A program made the translations under genes and the position numbers. From the NCBI GenBank assembly GCA_964017235.1, contig OZ024938.1, positions 57,217,816-57,281,815 of the forward strand: a stretch of 64,000 bases of DNA. Direction: 5' to 3'. The notes beneath the pieces are model-generated. The model had not been told where the DNA came from, searched no databases, and saw only the letters and a program-made list of their open reading frames with translations. Origin of the DNA: Sabellastarte sp. h YS-2021. Taxonomy: Eukaryota; Annelida; Polychaeta; Sabellida; Sabellidae. Positions 12,319 to 23,016 of this stretch are shown in pieces. Numbering within the stretch: position 1 is the stretch's first letter; every line of letters begins with the position of its first letter.

Positions 12319-12570
12319 CTATAATATGAGAAGAAAACATTGTCAGCATTGAAAAATATCCAAGATCATCTCAGTAATAAAATTTGGCACAATTTACTTG
12401 AGAAACACAATCTGTTAATTGAATTATAGGTCACATGTAGTCATATATTTGAGTGAATCTCTACCATATTTTCGGTGCAGTAGAGGTCTATCCCAGTAAT
12501 TTACATTGGGAGGGCATGGTAAAGGTATGGTTGAGGTCATGTATAGTTATATTTTTATTGCATAAAAACG

Positions 12571-12732
12571 TACTTACATAATCCCAACAGAAGCTTACGT
12601 GACCTACCGTTCGGTCAAGGACACAGACAATGTGTCTCGCCATTTTTTTTACTGAAAGTACACACGTAAACCCCAGCGGGCACCTGCTGGAGGTTATATC
12701 TCCACTGTAAGTTGTCATTCTTATTTTGACCG
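12571..12732 (+). repeat. Left inverted terminal repeat of the DIRS element
   Basis: Reverse complement of 24561-24721 with few mismatches over about 160 bp. It begins TACTTACATAATCCCAACAG, and the stretch to the left (from 12553) also appears in the internal complementary region. It lies about 50 bp upstream of the gag start codon, so it probably contains the promoter. Confidence 0.92.
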
Positions 12733-12780
12733 CCATCAAGTACACACGCGTTCTTTTCGGATCTTCAAAGATTTTTTACC

Positions 12781-14325
12781 ATGTCCGAAAAACAAAGGAA
12801 ATGCTCCATTTGTGCAGGTGATATGTTGCCTTGGGACAACCATCAGGCCTGTTTAAAATGCAGAAACGACAAGAAAGGGAAGGATAAGTGTGTGATTGGT
12901 AAGGAAAGTGACTGTACTATTTGTGCTGGTGCTTTGAAAATTCCTCATAGAAAGAAATCTTCAAAAACTAAAGTTTCTGACAAGTTTGATGACTCGCTGT
13001 TGGATGAGCCAACTCCTTCAAAGTCCTCAACTTCCTCCACTTCTACTCCTGATTCATCTCTTCAGGAGATGTTAAAGGCTATGAATTCTCAGTTATCTTC
13101 CCTGGCTTCTCAATTTGAGGAGTTTAAGCGCAGGGATAAACCTTCAGCTTCCAAAACAACTCTTCCACACTCTCAGGAGCAGGGTATGTGTGCCCCTGCC
13201 TCCCAGAGCAGACCAGTCCCCTCAGAGGGGGAATTATCTGATGAGGAATCATCTTTACCTGCTACAAAACGCCATAGATCCAGGTCTCCTCAGGGTGATT
13301 CAGACACTCATTCCCAGGAATTAGATCCTTCCTATGTGGAAATGCTCAATGCCATCAGGAATCTGTTGGATTTAGAGGTACCACAAGTAGAGTGCCTTGT
13401 GGCTCCCTCTGCATTCTCTAAGAAACCTTCTAAGCAGGTGGTCAGAAAACAGAATTTGGCGTTACCTCCTGTTCAAGATATACAGTCCATGTGGGACTAT
13501 AGATACAGAAAGGCCTCTGGAACAACAGTAAAAGACAAGTCTAGCTCTGAATCTCTATCTCAGGGACAGTTTTTGGCCTTTGAGAGGCCTGACATGATTT
13601 ATTACACCACTTCTCCTCAAAATACTCCTCTGAAAGCTCCTAAACTTCCTGACTCATACTTCAACATAGCTAAAGTAAAGTCTTTGTCATCTTCAATCTC
13701 TGTACCTTCCAAGCAGTTTATTGTACAGGAGACAGTTTGCAGAGAAAATGTTCAAATCCTGGGCCATGTTGTATGGTTTAAAATGGCTATTGAGGAACTC
13801 AACAATAGGATCCAGGAGTTAGCTACTGAGATCAAATGTTCAGAAGATCTGGAAACCATCAGGGAATCAGCAGATCTCATGATCAAATACTCTCAACTCC
13901 AGGCTTCTGTCACATCTTCCTTAGAAATAGCTCTGGATACAGTCCCCAATCAGAATATGACTCTGGCATGCAATATGCTCCTTGCAAGGAGAGACAGCCT
14001 ATTGAAGGACTGCAGCTCAAAATTAGGTCCTAAGGACTTGGCGAGCTTGCGTACAGATCATTTTGACCAACAGGAGGTCTTCAACTCGGATATTTTATCC
14101 CAGGTTGAGGATAACATGATCAAAAGATTGTCAATAATGAAGGAATCTGATTCCAAGTCATACAGAGACTCTGTGAAGAATTTCGATTTCGGGAGATCTT
14201 CACATCCAAAGCCCTCACAGGAAGGTAACAGGTCGTTTCGTGACAAACGAACGCAGCAAAATTCAACCTATGGCCACTTCTCTGCGCGCGCATCGCGAGG
14301 AGGCAGAGGTGGAAAGAGGAAGTGA
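12781..14325 (+). CDS. DIRS gag-like protein (514 residues)
   Basis: The first frame of the DIRS element. The N terminus has a zinc-knuckle-like arrangement, C-x2-C (residues 8-11) followed by H-x2-C-x2-C, and then a second C-x2-C. A Ser/Thr/Pro- and Lys-rich low-complexity region covers about residues 55-175. A more conserved central part follows, and the C terminus ends RGGRGGKRK, a basic nucleic-acid-binding tail. This matches the position and style of DIRS gag proteins, which are thought to package the RNA. The start follows the ITR at once and no upstream in-frame Met is credible. A pol-like reading (SGARLRTFWQVW) starts in the next frame at about 14330, so gag and pol overlap or nearly touch. 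Confidence 0.85.
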   Translation: MSEKQRKCSICAGDMLPWDNHQACLKCRNDKKGKDKCVIGKESDCTICAGALKIPHRKKSSKTKVSDKFDDSLLDEPTPSKSSTSSTSTPDSSLQEMLKAMNSQLSSLASQFEEFKRRDKPSASKTTLPHSQEQGMCAPASQSRPVPSEGELSDEESSLPATKRHRSRSPQGDSDTHSQELDPSYVEMLNAIRNLLDLEVPQVECLVAPSAFSKKPSKQVVRKQNLALPPVQDIQSMWDYRYRKASGTTVKDKSSSESLSQGQFLAFERPDMIYYTTSPQNTPLKAPKLPDSYFNIAKVKSLSSSISVPSKQFIVQETVCRENVQILGHVVWFKMAIEELNNRIQELATEIKCSEDLETIRESADLMIKYSQLQASVTSSLEIALDTVPNQNMTLACNMLLARRDSLLKDCSSKLGPKDLASLRTDHFDQQEVFNSDILSQVEDNMIKRLSIMKESDSKSYRDSVKNFDFGRSSHPKPSQEGNRSFRDKRTQQNSTYGHFSARASRGGRGGKRK

Positions 14326-14649
14326 CTTCTCAGGGGCAAGATTGCGGACTTTTTGGCAGGTATGGTCAAACAAGAGGAGAGTGCCCGTGAACGGGCACTG
14401 TGTCAGCTGACTGAATGTTTTTGATTTGTGATGGTGATAATGAGAGGAAAGCATAATTATCAGGCAAAGGGCTGTACAGAAATACAGTAAATGGTAACTG
14501 AACACATGTTCGAAAGATATTCCGAAGCTGACAGAAGAAAACGACAAAAAAGTTGTGCCCTGCAAATGGTATTATGAAATAAAGTAACAAGGTAATTGTT
14601 TAAGGGTAAAAAGTAGGTTAAAAATATTTAAAGAAATACTATAAATGCA

Positions 14650-15608
14650 ATATCCTCGTTCCACCATGAAGAAGGGGTCCAAAGGTCAAATCTGACCATA
14701 CCAAAAGATTCCCAGCCAAAGAATTTAGGATGGTTTACCATCCCAAACCTCTCGGACCAATAATAAGTGAGTTATAGGCACTTTTTAAGTTTGGCTATCC
14801 TTGTTTGACCTTGAAGGAGGGGGTCCAAGGTCAAATCCGACCACACAAAAAAATTCCCAGCCCATGATTTCCTGTAGCTTGTTTACCATCCCAAACTTGT
14901 AGGACCAATAATAAGCGAGTTCTAAGCAATTGTAAGTTTGACTATCCTCAACTGCCCTTGAAGGAGGGGTCCCAGGTCAAATCTGACCACACCAAAAGAA
15001 TCCCAGCCCATGATTTCCTATATGTTGGTTTACCATCCCAAACCTCCAAGACCAATAATACGCGAGTTATAAGCACTTTAAGTTTGGCTATCTTCGTTTG
15101 ACCTGGAAGGAGGGGGTCCAAGGTCAAATCCGACCACACAAAAAAATTCCCAGCCCATGATTTCCTGTAGCTTGTTTACCATCCCAAACTTGTAGGACCA
15201 ATAATAAGCGAGTTTTAAGCAATTGTAAGTTTGGCTATCCTCAACTGCCCTTGAAGGAGGGGTCCCAGGTCAAATCCGACCACACCAAAAGATTCCCAGC
15301 CCATGATTTTCTATAGCTTGGTTTTCCATTCGAAACCTCTAGGACCAATAATAAGTGAGTTATAAGCACTTTTAAGTTTGGCTATCCTCATTTGACCTTG
15401 AAGGAGGGGTCCAAGGTGAAATCCGACCACACCAAAAAATTCCCAGCTCATGATTTTCTATAGGTTGGTTTTCATTCCAACCTCTGGGACCAATAATAAG
15501 CGAGTTATAAGCACTTTTATGTTTGGCTATCCTCATTTGACCTTGAAGGAGGGTTCCAAGGTCAAATCGGACCATATTAACAGATTCCCAGCCCATGATT
15601 TCCTACAG
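14650..15608. repeat. Tandem array A, about 146-bp monomers, 7 copies
   Basis: The motif TTGAAGGAGGGGTCCAAGGT (or close variants) recurs at about 14667, 14811, 14957, 15102, 15249, 15398 and 15542, giving a period of 144-149 bp. Other shared parts are GATTCCCAGCCCATGATTT and GACCAATAATAAG. The first four units alternate between two variants, so a dimer of about 291 bp is visible. The array stops inside a monomer at about 15608, where array B starts. Confidence 0.9.
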
Positions 15609-18600
15609 GTTGGATACAATGATTTACTCAACAGTGAGAACCTGAAAGAAGCTATTGCTCAGCTATCCCATGACATAGAGGTCTGCAATTTCACTATGTT
15701 ATAGCTGACCAAAACGTCTGTGAATAACATATTTAACAAAATACTCTAAATGTAATAATTTTCAAGTTACAACTGATTTACTCAAGAGTGAGAACCTCAA
15801 AGTAACTATTACTCAGCTATGCAATGAGCTACATGTCTGAATTTTTGCTCTGTTATAGCTGACCTAAAAGTAGCTGAACAACATATTTAAGCAAAATACT
15901 GTAAATGCAATAGTTTTCAAGTTACAACTGATTTACTCAATAGTGAGAACCAGAAAATAGCTATTGCTCCGTTATGCCATGAGCTATAGGTCTGTAATTT
16001 CACTATGTTATAGCTAACCCAAAAGTAGGTGAACAATATATTTTAACAAAATACTCCAAATGCAATATTTTTCAAGTTATAGCTGATTTACTCAACAGTC
16101 AGTGCCTGAGAACAGCTATTGCTCAGTTGTGCCATGAGCTACAGGTCTGTAATTTCACTATGTTATAGCTGACCCAAAAGTAGCTGAATAACATATTTGC
16201 ACAAATTTCTGTAAAAGCAATAGTTTTCCAATTACAACTGATTTACTCAACAGTGAGAACTTCAAAGTAGCTATTACTCAGCTATGCAATGAGCCACAGG
16301 TCTGGAACTTCACTATGTTATAGCTGACCCCAAAATAGGTGAATAAAATATTGAAACAAAATACTCTAAATGCAATAGTTTTCAAGTTATAAGTGATTTA
16401 CTCAACAGTGATAACCTAAAAGTAGCTATTACTCAGCTATGCCATGAGCTACAGGTCTGAAATTTTACTATGTTATAGCTGACCCAAAAGTAGCTGAATA
16501 ACATATTTATACTAAATTCTCTAAATGCAATAGTTTTCAAATTACAAGTGATTTACTCAACATTGAGAACTTCAAAGTAGCTATTACTCAGCTATGCAAT
16601 GAGTCACGGGTCTGGAACTTCACTATGTTATAGCTGACCCCAAAATAGGTGAATAACATATTGAAACAAAATACTGTAAATGCAATAATTTCCAAGTTAT
16701 AAGCGATTTACTCAACAGTGATAACCTAAAAGTAGCTATTACTCAGCTATGCCATGAGCTCAGGTCTGAAATCTTACTATGTTATAGCTGACCCAAAAGT
16801 AGGTGAACAACATATTTAAGCAAAATACTGTAAATGCAATAGTTTTCAAGTTACAACTGATTTACTCAATAGTGATGACCTAAAAGTAGCTATTACTCAG
16901 CTATGCCATGAGCTACAGGTCTGAAATTTTACTATGTTATAGTTGACCCAAAAGTAGCTGAATAACATATTTATACTAAATTCTCTAAATGCAATAGTTT
17001 TCCAATTACAACTGATTTACTCAATAGTGAGAACCTCAAAGTAGTTATTACTCAGCTATGCAATGAGCTACAGGTCTGAAATTTCACTATGTTATAGCTG
17101 ACCCAAAAGTAGGTGAACAACATATTAAAGCAAAATACTGTAAATGCAATAGTTTTCAAGTTACAACTGATTTACTCAATAGTGATGACCTAAAAGTAGC
17201 TATTACTCAGCTATGCCATGAGCTACAGGTCTGAAATTTTACTATGTTATAGCTGACCCAAAAGTAGGTGAACAACATATTTAAGCAAAATACTGTAAAT
17301 GCAATAGTTTTCAAGTTACAACTGATTTACTCAATAGTGATGACCTAAAAGTAGCTATTACTCAGCTATGCCATGAGCTACAGGTCTGTAATTTCACTAT
17401 GTTATAGCTGACCCAAAAGTAGCTGAATAACATATTTATACGAAATTCTCTAAATGCAATAGTTTTCCAATTACAACTGATTTACTCAATAGTGAGAACT
17501 TCAAAGTAGCTATTACTCAGCTATGCAATGAGCCACAGATCTGAAACTTCACTATGTTATAGCTGATCCCAAAATAGGTGAATAACATATTGAAACAAAA
17601 TACTCTAAATGCAATAGTTTCCAAGTTATAAGCGATTTACTCAACAGTGATAACCTAAAAGTAGCTATTACTCAGCTTTGCAATGAGTCACGGGTCTGGA
17701 ACTTCACTATGTTATAGCTGACCCCAAAATAGGTGAATAACATATTGAAACAAAATACTCTAAATGCAATAATTTCCAAGTTATAAGCGATTTACTCAAC
17801 AGTGATAACCTAAAAGTAGCTATTACTCAGCTATGCCATGAGCTACAGGTCTGAAATTTTACTATGTTATAGCTGACCCAAAAGTAGGTGAACAACATAT
17901 TTAAGCAAAATACTGTAAATGCAATAGTTTTCAAGTTACAACTGATTTACTCAATAGTGATGACCTAAAAGTAGCTATTACTCAGCTATGCCATGAGCTA
18001 CAGGTCTGAAATTTTACTATGTTATAGCTGACCCAAAAGTAGGTGAACAACATATTTAAGCAAAATACTGTAAATGCAATAGTTTTCAAGTTACAACTGA
18101 TTTACTCAATAGTGATAACCTAAAAGTAGCTATTACTCAGCTATGCCATGAGCTACAGGTCTGAAATTTTACTATGTTATAGCTGACCCAAAAGTAGGTG
18201 AACAACATATTTAAGCAAAATACTGTAAATGCAATAGTTTTCAAGTTACAACTGATTTACTCAATAGTGATGACCTAAAAGTAGCTATTACTCAGCTATG
18301 CCATGAGCTACAGGTCTGAAATTTTACTATGTTATAGTTGACCCAAAAGTAGCTGAATAACATATTTATACTAAATTCTCTAAATGCAATAGTTTTCCAA
18401 TTACAACTGATTTACTCAACAGTGATAACCTAAAAGTAGCTATTACTCAGCTATGCCATGAGCTACAGGTCTGAAATTTTACTATGTTATAGCTGACCCA
18501 AAAGTAGGTGAACAACATATTTAAGCAAAATACTGTAAATGCAATAGTTTTCAAGTTACAACTGATTTACTCAATAGTGATGACCTAAAAGTAGCTATTA

Positions 18601-20600
18601 CTCAGCTATGCCATGAGCTACAGGTCTGAAATTTTACTATGTTATAGTTGACCCAAAAGTAGCTGAATAACATATTTATACTAAATTCTCTAAATGCAAT
18701 AATTTTCCAATTACAACTGATTTACTCAATAGTGAGAACCTCAAAGTAGTTATTACTCAGCTATGCAATGAGCTACAGGTCTGAAATTTCACTATGTTAT
18801 AGCTGACCCAAAAGTAGGTGAACAACATATTAAAGCAAAATACTGTAAATGCAATAGTTTTCAAGTTACAACTGATTTACTCAATAGTGATGACCTAAAA
18901 GTAGCTATTACTCAGCTATGCCATGAGCTACAGGTCTGAAATTTTACTATGTTATAGCTGACCCAAAAGTAGGTGAACAACATATTTAAGCAAAATACTG
19001 TAAATGCAATAGTTTTCAAGTTACAACTGATTTACTCAATAGTGATGACCTAAAAGTAGCTATTACTCAGCTATGCCATGAGCTACAGGTCTGAAATTTT
19101 ACTATGTTATAGCTGACCCAAAAGTAGCTGAATAACATATTTATACGAAATTCTCTAAATGCAATAGTTTTCCAATTACAACTGATTTACTCAATAGTGA
19201 GAACTTCAAAGTAGCTATTACTCAGCTATGCAATGAGCCACAGATCTGAAACTTCACTATGTTATAGCTGATCCCAAAATAGGTGAATAACATATTGAAA
19301 CAAAATACTCTAAATGCAATAGTTTCCAAGTTATAAGCGATTTACTCAACAGTGATAACCTAAAAGTAGCTATTACTCAGCTTTGCAATGAGTCACGGGT
19401 CTGGAACTTCACTATGTTATAGCTGACCCCAAAATAGGTGAATAACATATTGAAACAAAATACTCTAAATGCAATAATTTCCAAGTTATAAGCGATTTAC
19501 TCAACAGTGATAACCTAAAAGTAGCTATTACTCAGCTATGCCATGAGCTACAGGTCTGAAATTTTACTATGTTATAGCTGACCCAAAAGTAGGTGAACAA
19601 CATATTTAAGCAAAATACTGTAAATGCAATAGTTTTCAAGTTACAACTGATTTACTCAATAGTGATGACCTAAAAGTAGCTATTACTCAGCTATGCCATG
19701 AGCTACAGGTCTGAAATTTTACTATGTTATAGCTGACCCAAAAGTAGGTGAACAACATATTTAAGCAAAATACTGTAAATGCAATAGTTTTCAAGTTACA
19801 ACTGATTTACTCAATAGTGATGACCTAAAAGTAGCTATTACTCAGCTATGCCATGAGCTACAGGTCTGAAATTTTACTATGTTATAGCTGACCCAAAAGT
19901 AGCTGAATAACATATTTATACGAAATTCTCTAAATGCAATAGTTTTCCAATTACAACTGATTTACTCAATAGTGAGAACTTCAAAGTAGCTATTACTCAG
20001 CTATGCAATGAGCCACAGATCTGAAACTTCACTATGTTATAGCTGATCCCAAAATAGGTGAATAACATATTGAAACAAAATACTCTAAATGCAATAGTTT
20101 CCAAGTTATAAGCGATTTACTCAACAGTGATAACCTAAAAGTAGCTATTACTCAGCTATGCCATGAGCTACAGGTCTGAAATTTTACTATGTTATAGCTG
20201 ACCCAAAAGTAGCTGAATAACATATTTATACGAAATTCTCTAAATGCAATAGTTTTGAAGTTATAAGCAATTTACTCAACAGTGATAACGTAAAAGTAGC
20301 TATTACTCAGCTATGCCATGAGCTACAGGTCTAAAATTTTACTATGTTATAGCTGACCCAAAAGTAGCTGAATAACATATTTATACGAAATTCTCTAAAT
20401 GCAATAGTTTTTAAGTTACAAGTGATTCTACTCATGATGGAAGTTACTGAAAAGCCCAAAAGTAGCTATTACTCACTTAGCTATTGAGACAGGCACCCAA
20501 CTTACTCACCATATTGTAGCTATGAAAAAAGTAGCTGAATAACATATTTTAACAAAATGCTCTAGATGCAACAGTTTTCAAGTTATAAATGATTTTGTGC
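15609..20600. repeat. Tandem array B, about 155-bp monomers, about 31 copies
   Basis: Each monomer carries GATTTACTCAACAGTGA, TAGCTATTACTCAGCTATG, ATGTTATAGCTGACCC and AAATGCAATAGTTTTC. Successive TGTTATAGCT starts at 15697, 15851 and 16006 give the 154-155 bp period. Monomer variants recur in a fixed order: identical variant pairs at 17031/18736 and 17671/19376 are both 1705 bp apart, which is 11 monomers. The last units (after about 20440) are strongly diverged. There is no coding capacity. Confidence 0.93.
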
Positions 20601-21093
20601 ATGATTTCATGAATGTTAATGCATTAAAAATTATTAAAAAAATTTATTAAAAAAAAAGTAAGAGAGATCCAGGTCTCATACTCACACAAGAGAATCTACC
20701 TCTGGCCTAGTACATATATGCAAGATATGAGAGAAATCCCTGCAATAGTCACTGAGAAAATTGTGATAAAAAGTTGAAATTTTCACACTTTTGGTGGGGG
20801 TACCCCCCTTGTAATGTCTCTAGCAAACAGACGAACAGACAGATTTGCATGCCTTGAACAATTTTTCATCCTCGATAGATAAGGTATCTTTTAAAAAAAA
20901 CAGCACGTCTCTAGGCCTTGTAGTTTTGGAGGAGAAGTTGTTCACGTGGACGCGTACGCGTACGCCCACGCCGCAGAGTGACGACATAATGCCAGCTGAC
21001 TGACAAGTCAGCTGACATAAAAACCACGCCCATCCCAGAGTAGTAAGTTTACTGCAACATGGCTATCGCCTAGACTTCAAGTTTCTTCCAAAA

Positions 21094-23016
21094 TTGTCGA
21101 AAATTCCGCTCATTTTGAGCGAATATCACAACAAAAACAAAGATGGCGCCCTCCAAGAGGCAGTTCAGGCCATGCTTACAAAAAAGGCGATAGTTCCTGT
21201 CAAAAAACTCACTACTCTGGGATATTACAGCAGACTTTTTCTGGTTCCAAAACCCATGAATCGTTGGCGACCAGTAATAGATCTAAGTATGTTAAACCTT
21301 CATTTACATGTACCGACATTCAAGATGGAAACAGCCGAATCTATCAGGAAATCGATTCGAAAAGGGGAGTGGGTCATCTCGATAGACCTCACAGACGCTT
21401 ATTTCCATGTTCCAATACATCCACAATCTCAAAAATATCTGAGATTTCAGACCAAAAAAGGGGTTTTTCAGTTTCAAGCTCTTCCTTTTGGTGTCGCGAC
21501 AGCTCCCCTAGAGTTCACTCGCATTGTCAAAGAGGTCAAACTCATAGCTCAAGCCAGGAACCTCAGAATCCATCAATATCTGGACGACTGGCTTCTTCGG
21601 TCACCATCAAAAGATCAATGTCTCAAAGATTCGGAAAAGTTAGTTCAATTGGTCCAAGAACTAGGCTGGCTTATCAATTTTCAAAAATCGGAATTGATAC
21701 CCACGCAAAAACTGGATTTTCTGGGCTATCATTTCGACCTTCAGAGGGGTCTAGTGTTCCCAACCCAGAAGAAACTCGATCGGCTAAACGCTCAGACTGT
21801 TTCCATCAGAAAGTCATTAGTCTTGACTCCAAGAAAGCTCATGTCGCTCATAGGGACTTTAGCTTCCTTGGAAAAAACAGTACCACTAGGAAGGTTACAC
21901 ATGAGACCTTTCCAGTGGTACCTAAAGTCGCACTGGAAGTTTCCCCAGTCGTTGGACATAAGGATTCCAGTAACAGGAAATTTCCTGAAGCACCTAAAGT
22001 GGTGGGAGGATATCAAAAATCTCATGGCAGGTGCTCCTATCCATCCTCAGGTACACAACACACTGGTGTTTACAGATGCCTCACAAAAAGGCTGGGGAGC
22101 TCACTTAAACGAGATAGTGTTAAGTGGTCTCTGGTCAAACAAGGAAGCCCAGCTCCACATCAATGTATTGGAGCTAAAAGCTGTTCTTCTAGCCCTAAAG
22201 GGCTTTCAGGAACACTTACAAGGTCAAACAGTGCTCATTTGTTCAGACAACAGCACAGTAGTATCTTATCTGAACAAAGAAGGAGGCACACATTCCATAG
22301 AGATGTGTGCTCTTATCTGGAGAATTCTTGCATTCACAAATTCCAGAAGAATCCAGATAAGGGCAAGACACGTACCTGGATCCCTAAACGTCATAGCAGA
22401 CTCTCTATCACGAAGGGACAAGGTCATACAGACGGAGTGGTCACTTCACCAACAGATATTCAACCAAATTTGCAAAGTTTGGCACACACCAATGGTAGAT
22501 CTTTTTGCAACTCATCTAAATTACAAACTTCCAATTTATGTATCTCCTGTCCCAGACAGAAAGGCTTGGAAAATAGATGCATTGAATATCTGTTGGGAAG
22601 GCCTAGACGGCTATGTCTTCTGTCCAGTAGCCATCCTGCCACAAGTAATTCAAAAAATAATAACATACCCATGCAGGATGATAGTACTGGCTCCAGGGTG
22701 GCCAGGGATGCCATGGTTTTGGGATCTAGTGGATCTCTCGACCAGGGTACCCCTACAGCTCCCTCACTGGAAGACACTTCTGAAGCAGCCACATTCCAAC
22801 AGGTTCCACAACAACGTGGAGTACCTGAATCTACATGTGTGGCTTCTGGATTCCAGGAATCCAATTCTGGAAGATTCTCATCTGAGGTGGCAGAAAGAAT
22901 TAAGGCACCTCAGAGGGAATCCTCAAGAAAAGTCTATCAATCAAGGTGGACCATTTATGGGCAATGGTGCACAGAGAATAAGGTGGACATCACCTCAACA
23001 GCTGTTCCCCAGGTAG
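21094..23016 (+). CDS. DIRS reverse transcriptase / RNase H / methyltransferase-like protein
   Basis: Copies the element's RNA. In order: RT with SIDLTDAYFHVP (Asp98 and Asp101) and YLDD at residues 162-165; RNase H with TDAS (Asp328), Glu360 in NVLELKA, Asp385 in CSDNS and Asp436 in ADSLSR; then a domain running from VDLFATHLN to VLAPGWPGMPWFW (about residues 468-543), which matches the N6-adenine-methyltransferase-like module known from DIRS elements. The Met at 21094 is not the native start. The frame is open back to 21016 and upstream residues (GYRLDFKFLP) belong to the family, the earlier part being cut off by the array element. The catalytic residues look complete, but the insertion would separate the protein from its native N terminus. 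Confidence 0.92.
   Translation: MSKIPLILSEYHNKNKDGALQEAVQAMLTKKAIVPVKKLTTLGYYSRLFLVPKPMNRWRPVIDLSMLNLHLHVPTFKMETAESIRKSIRKGEWVISIDLTDAYFHVPIHPQSQKYLRFQTKKGVFQFQALPFGVATAPLEFTRIVKEVKLIAQARNLRIHQYLDDWLLRSPSKDQCLKDSEKLVQLVQELGWLINFQKSELIPTQKLDFLGYHFDLQRGLVFPTQKKLDRLNAQTVSIRKSLVLTPRKLMSLIGTLASLEKTVPLGRLHMRPFQWYLKSHWKFPQSLDIRIPVTGNFLKHLKWWEDIKNLMAGAPIHPQVHNTLVFTDASQKGWGAHLNEIVLSGLWSNKEAQLHINVLELKAVLLALKGFQEHLQGQTVLICSDNSTVVSYLNKEGGTHSIEMCALIWRILAFTNSRRIQIRARHVPGSLNVIADSLSRRDKVIQTEWSLHQQIFNQICKVWHTPMVDLFATHLNYKLPIYVSPVPDRKAWKIDALNICWEGLDGYVFCPVAILPQVIQKIITYPCRMIVLAPGWPGMPWFWDLVDLSTRVPLQLPHWKTLLKQPHSNRFHNNVEYLNLHVWLLDSRNPILEDSHLRWQKELRHLRGNPQEKSINQGGPFMGNGAQRIRWTSPQQLFPR

Larger units (their letters stand above)
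14371..21021 (+). mobile_element. Tandem-array element (HINE/'pearl'-like) inserted in the DIRS element
   Basis: The N-terminal pol motif of the DIRS breaks off at about 14370 (after TGGTCAAAC) and resumes at about 21022 in a matching pol context (HAHPRVV, then GYRLDF), so the sequence between is an insertion. It has a unique 5' part with a GTGCCCGT/ACGGGCAC hairpin near 14381 and GTCAGCTGACTGA near 14403. Two successive tandem arrays follow, then a unique 3' part ending in a hairpin (CAGCTGAC...GTCAGCTG, about 20992-21015) and CATAAAA. No coding capacity was found. Short shared end motifs, a core of tandem repeats and a 3' hairpin are features of bivalve 'pearl' and Helentron-associated (HINE) elements. 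That class is inferred from architecture only. Confidence 0.75.

Noticed and set aside
12440-12552. Target duplication of the DIRS element in its flanks
   Set aside because: Both flanks contain a CCCAGTAAT-type stretch but at different distances from the ends, and DIRS elements do not normally make long duplications; treated as chance.
12488-12745. Frame also found in reverse at 24574-24810 with a matching protein
   Set aside because: The match is the DIRS inverted terminal repeat, not a duplicated gene.
15609-20600. CRISPR-like array
   Set aside because: Monomers of about 155 bp are joined head to tail with no unique spacers, and the context is an animal mobile element.
22460-22864. Minus-strand open frame of 134 codons
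   Set aside because: Opposite-strand shadow of the DIRS RNase H/methyltransferase-like region.
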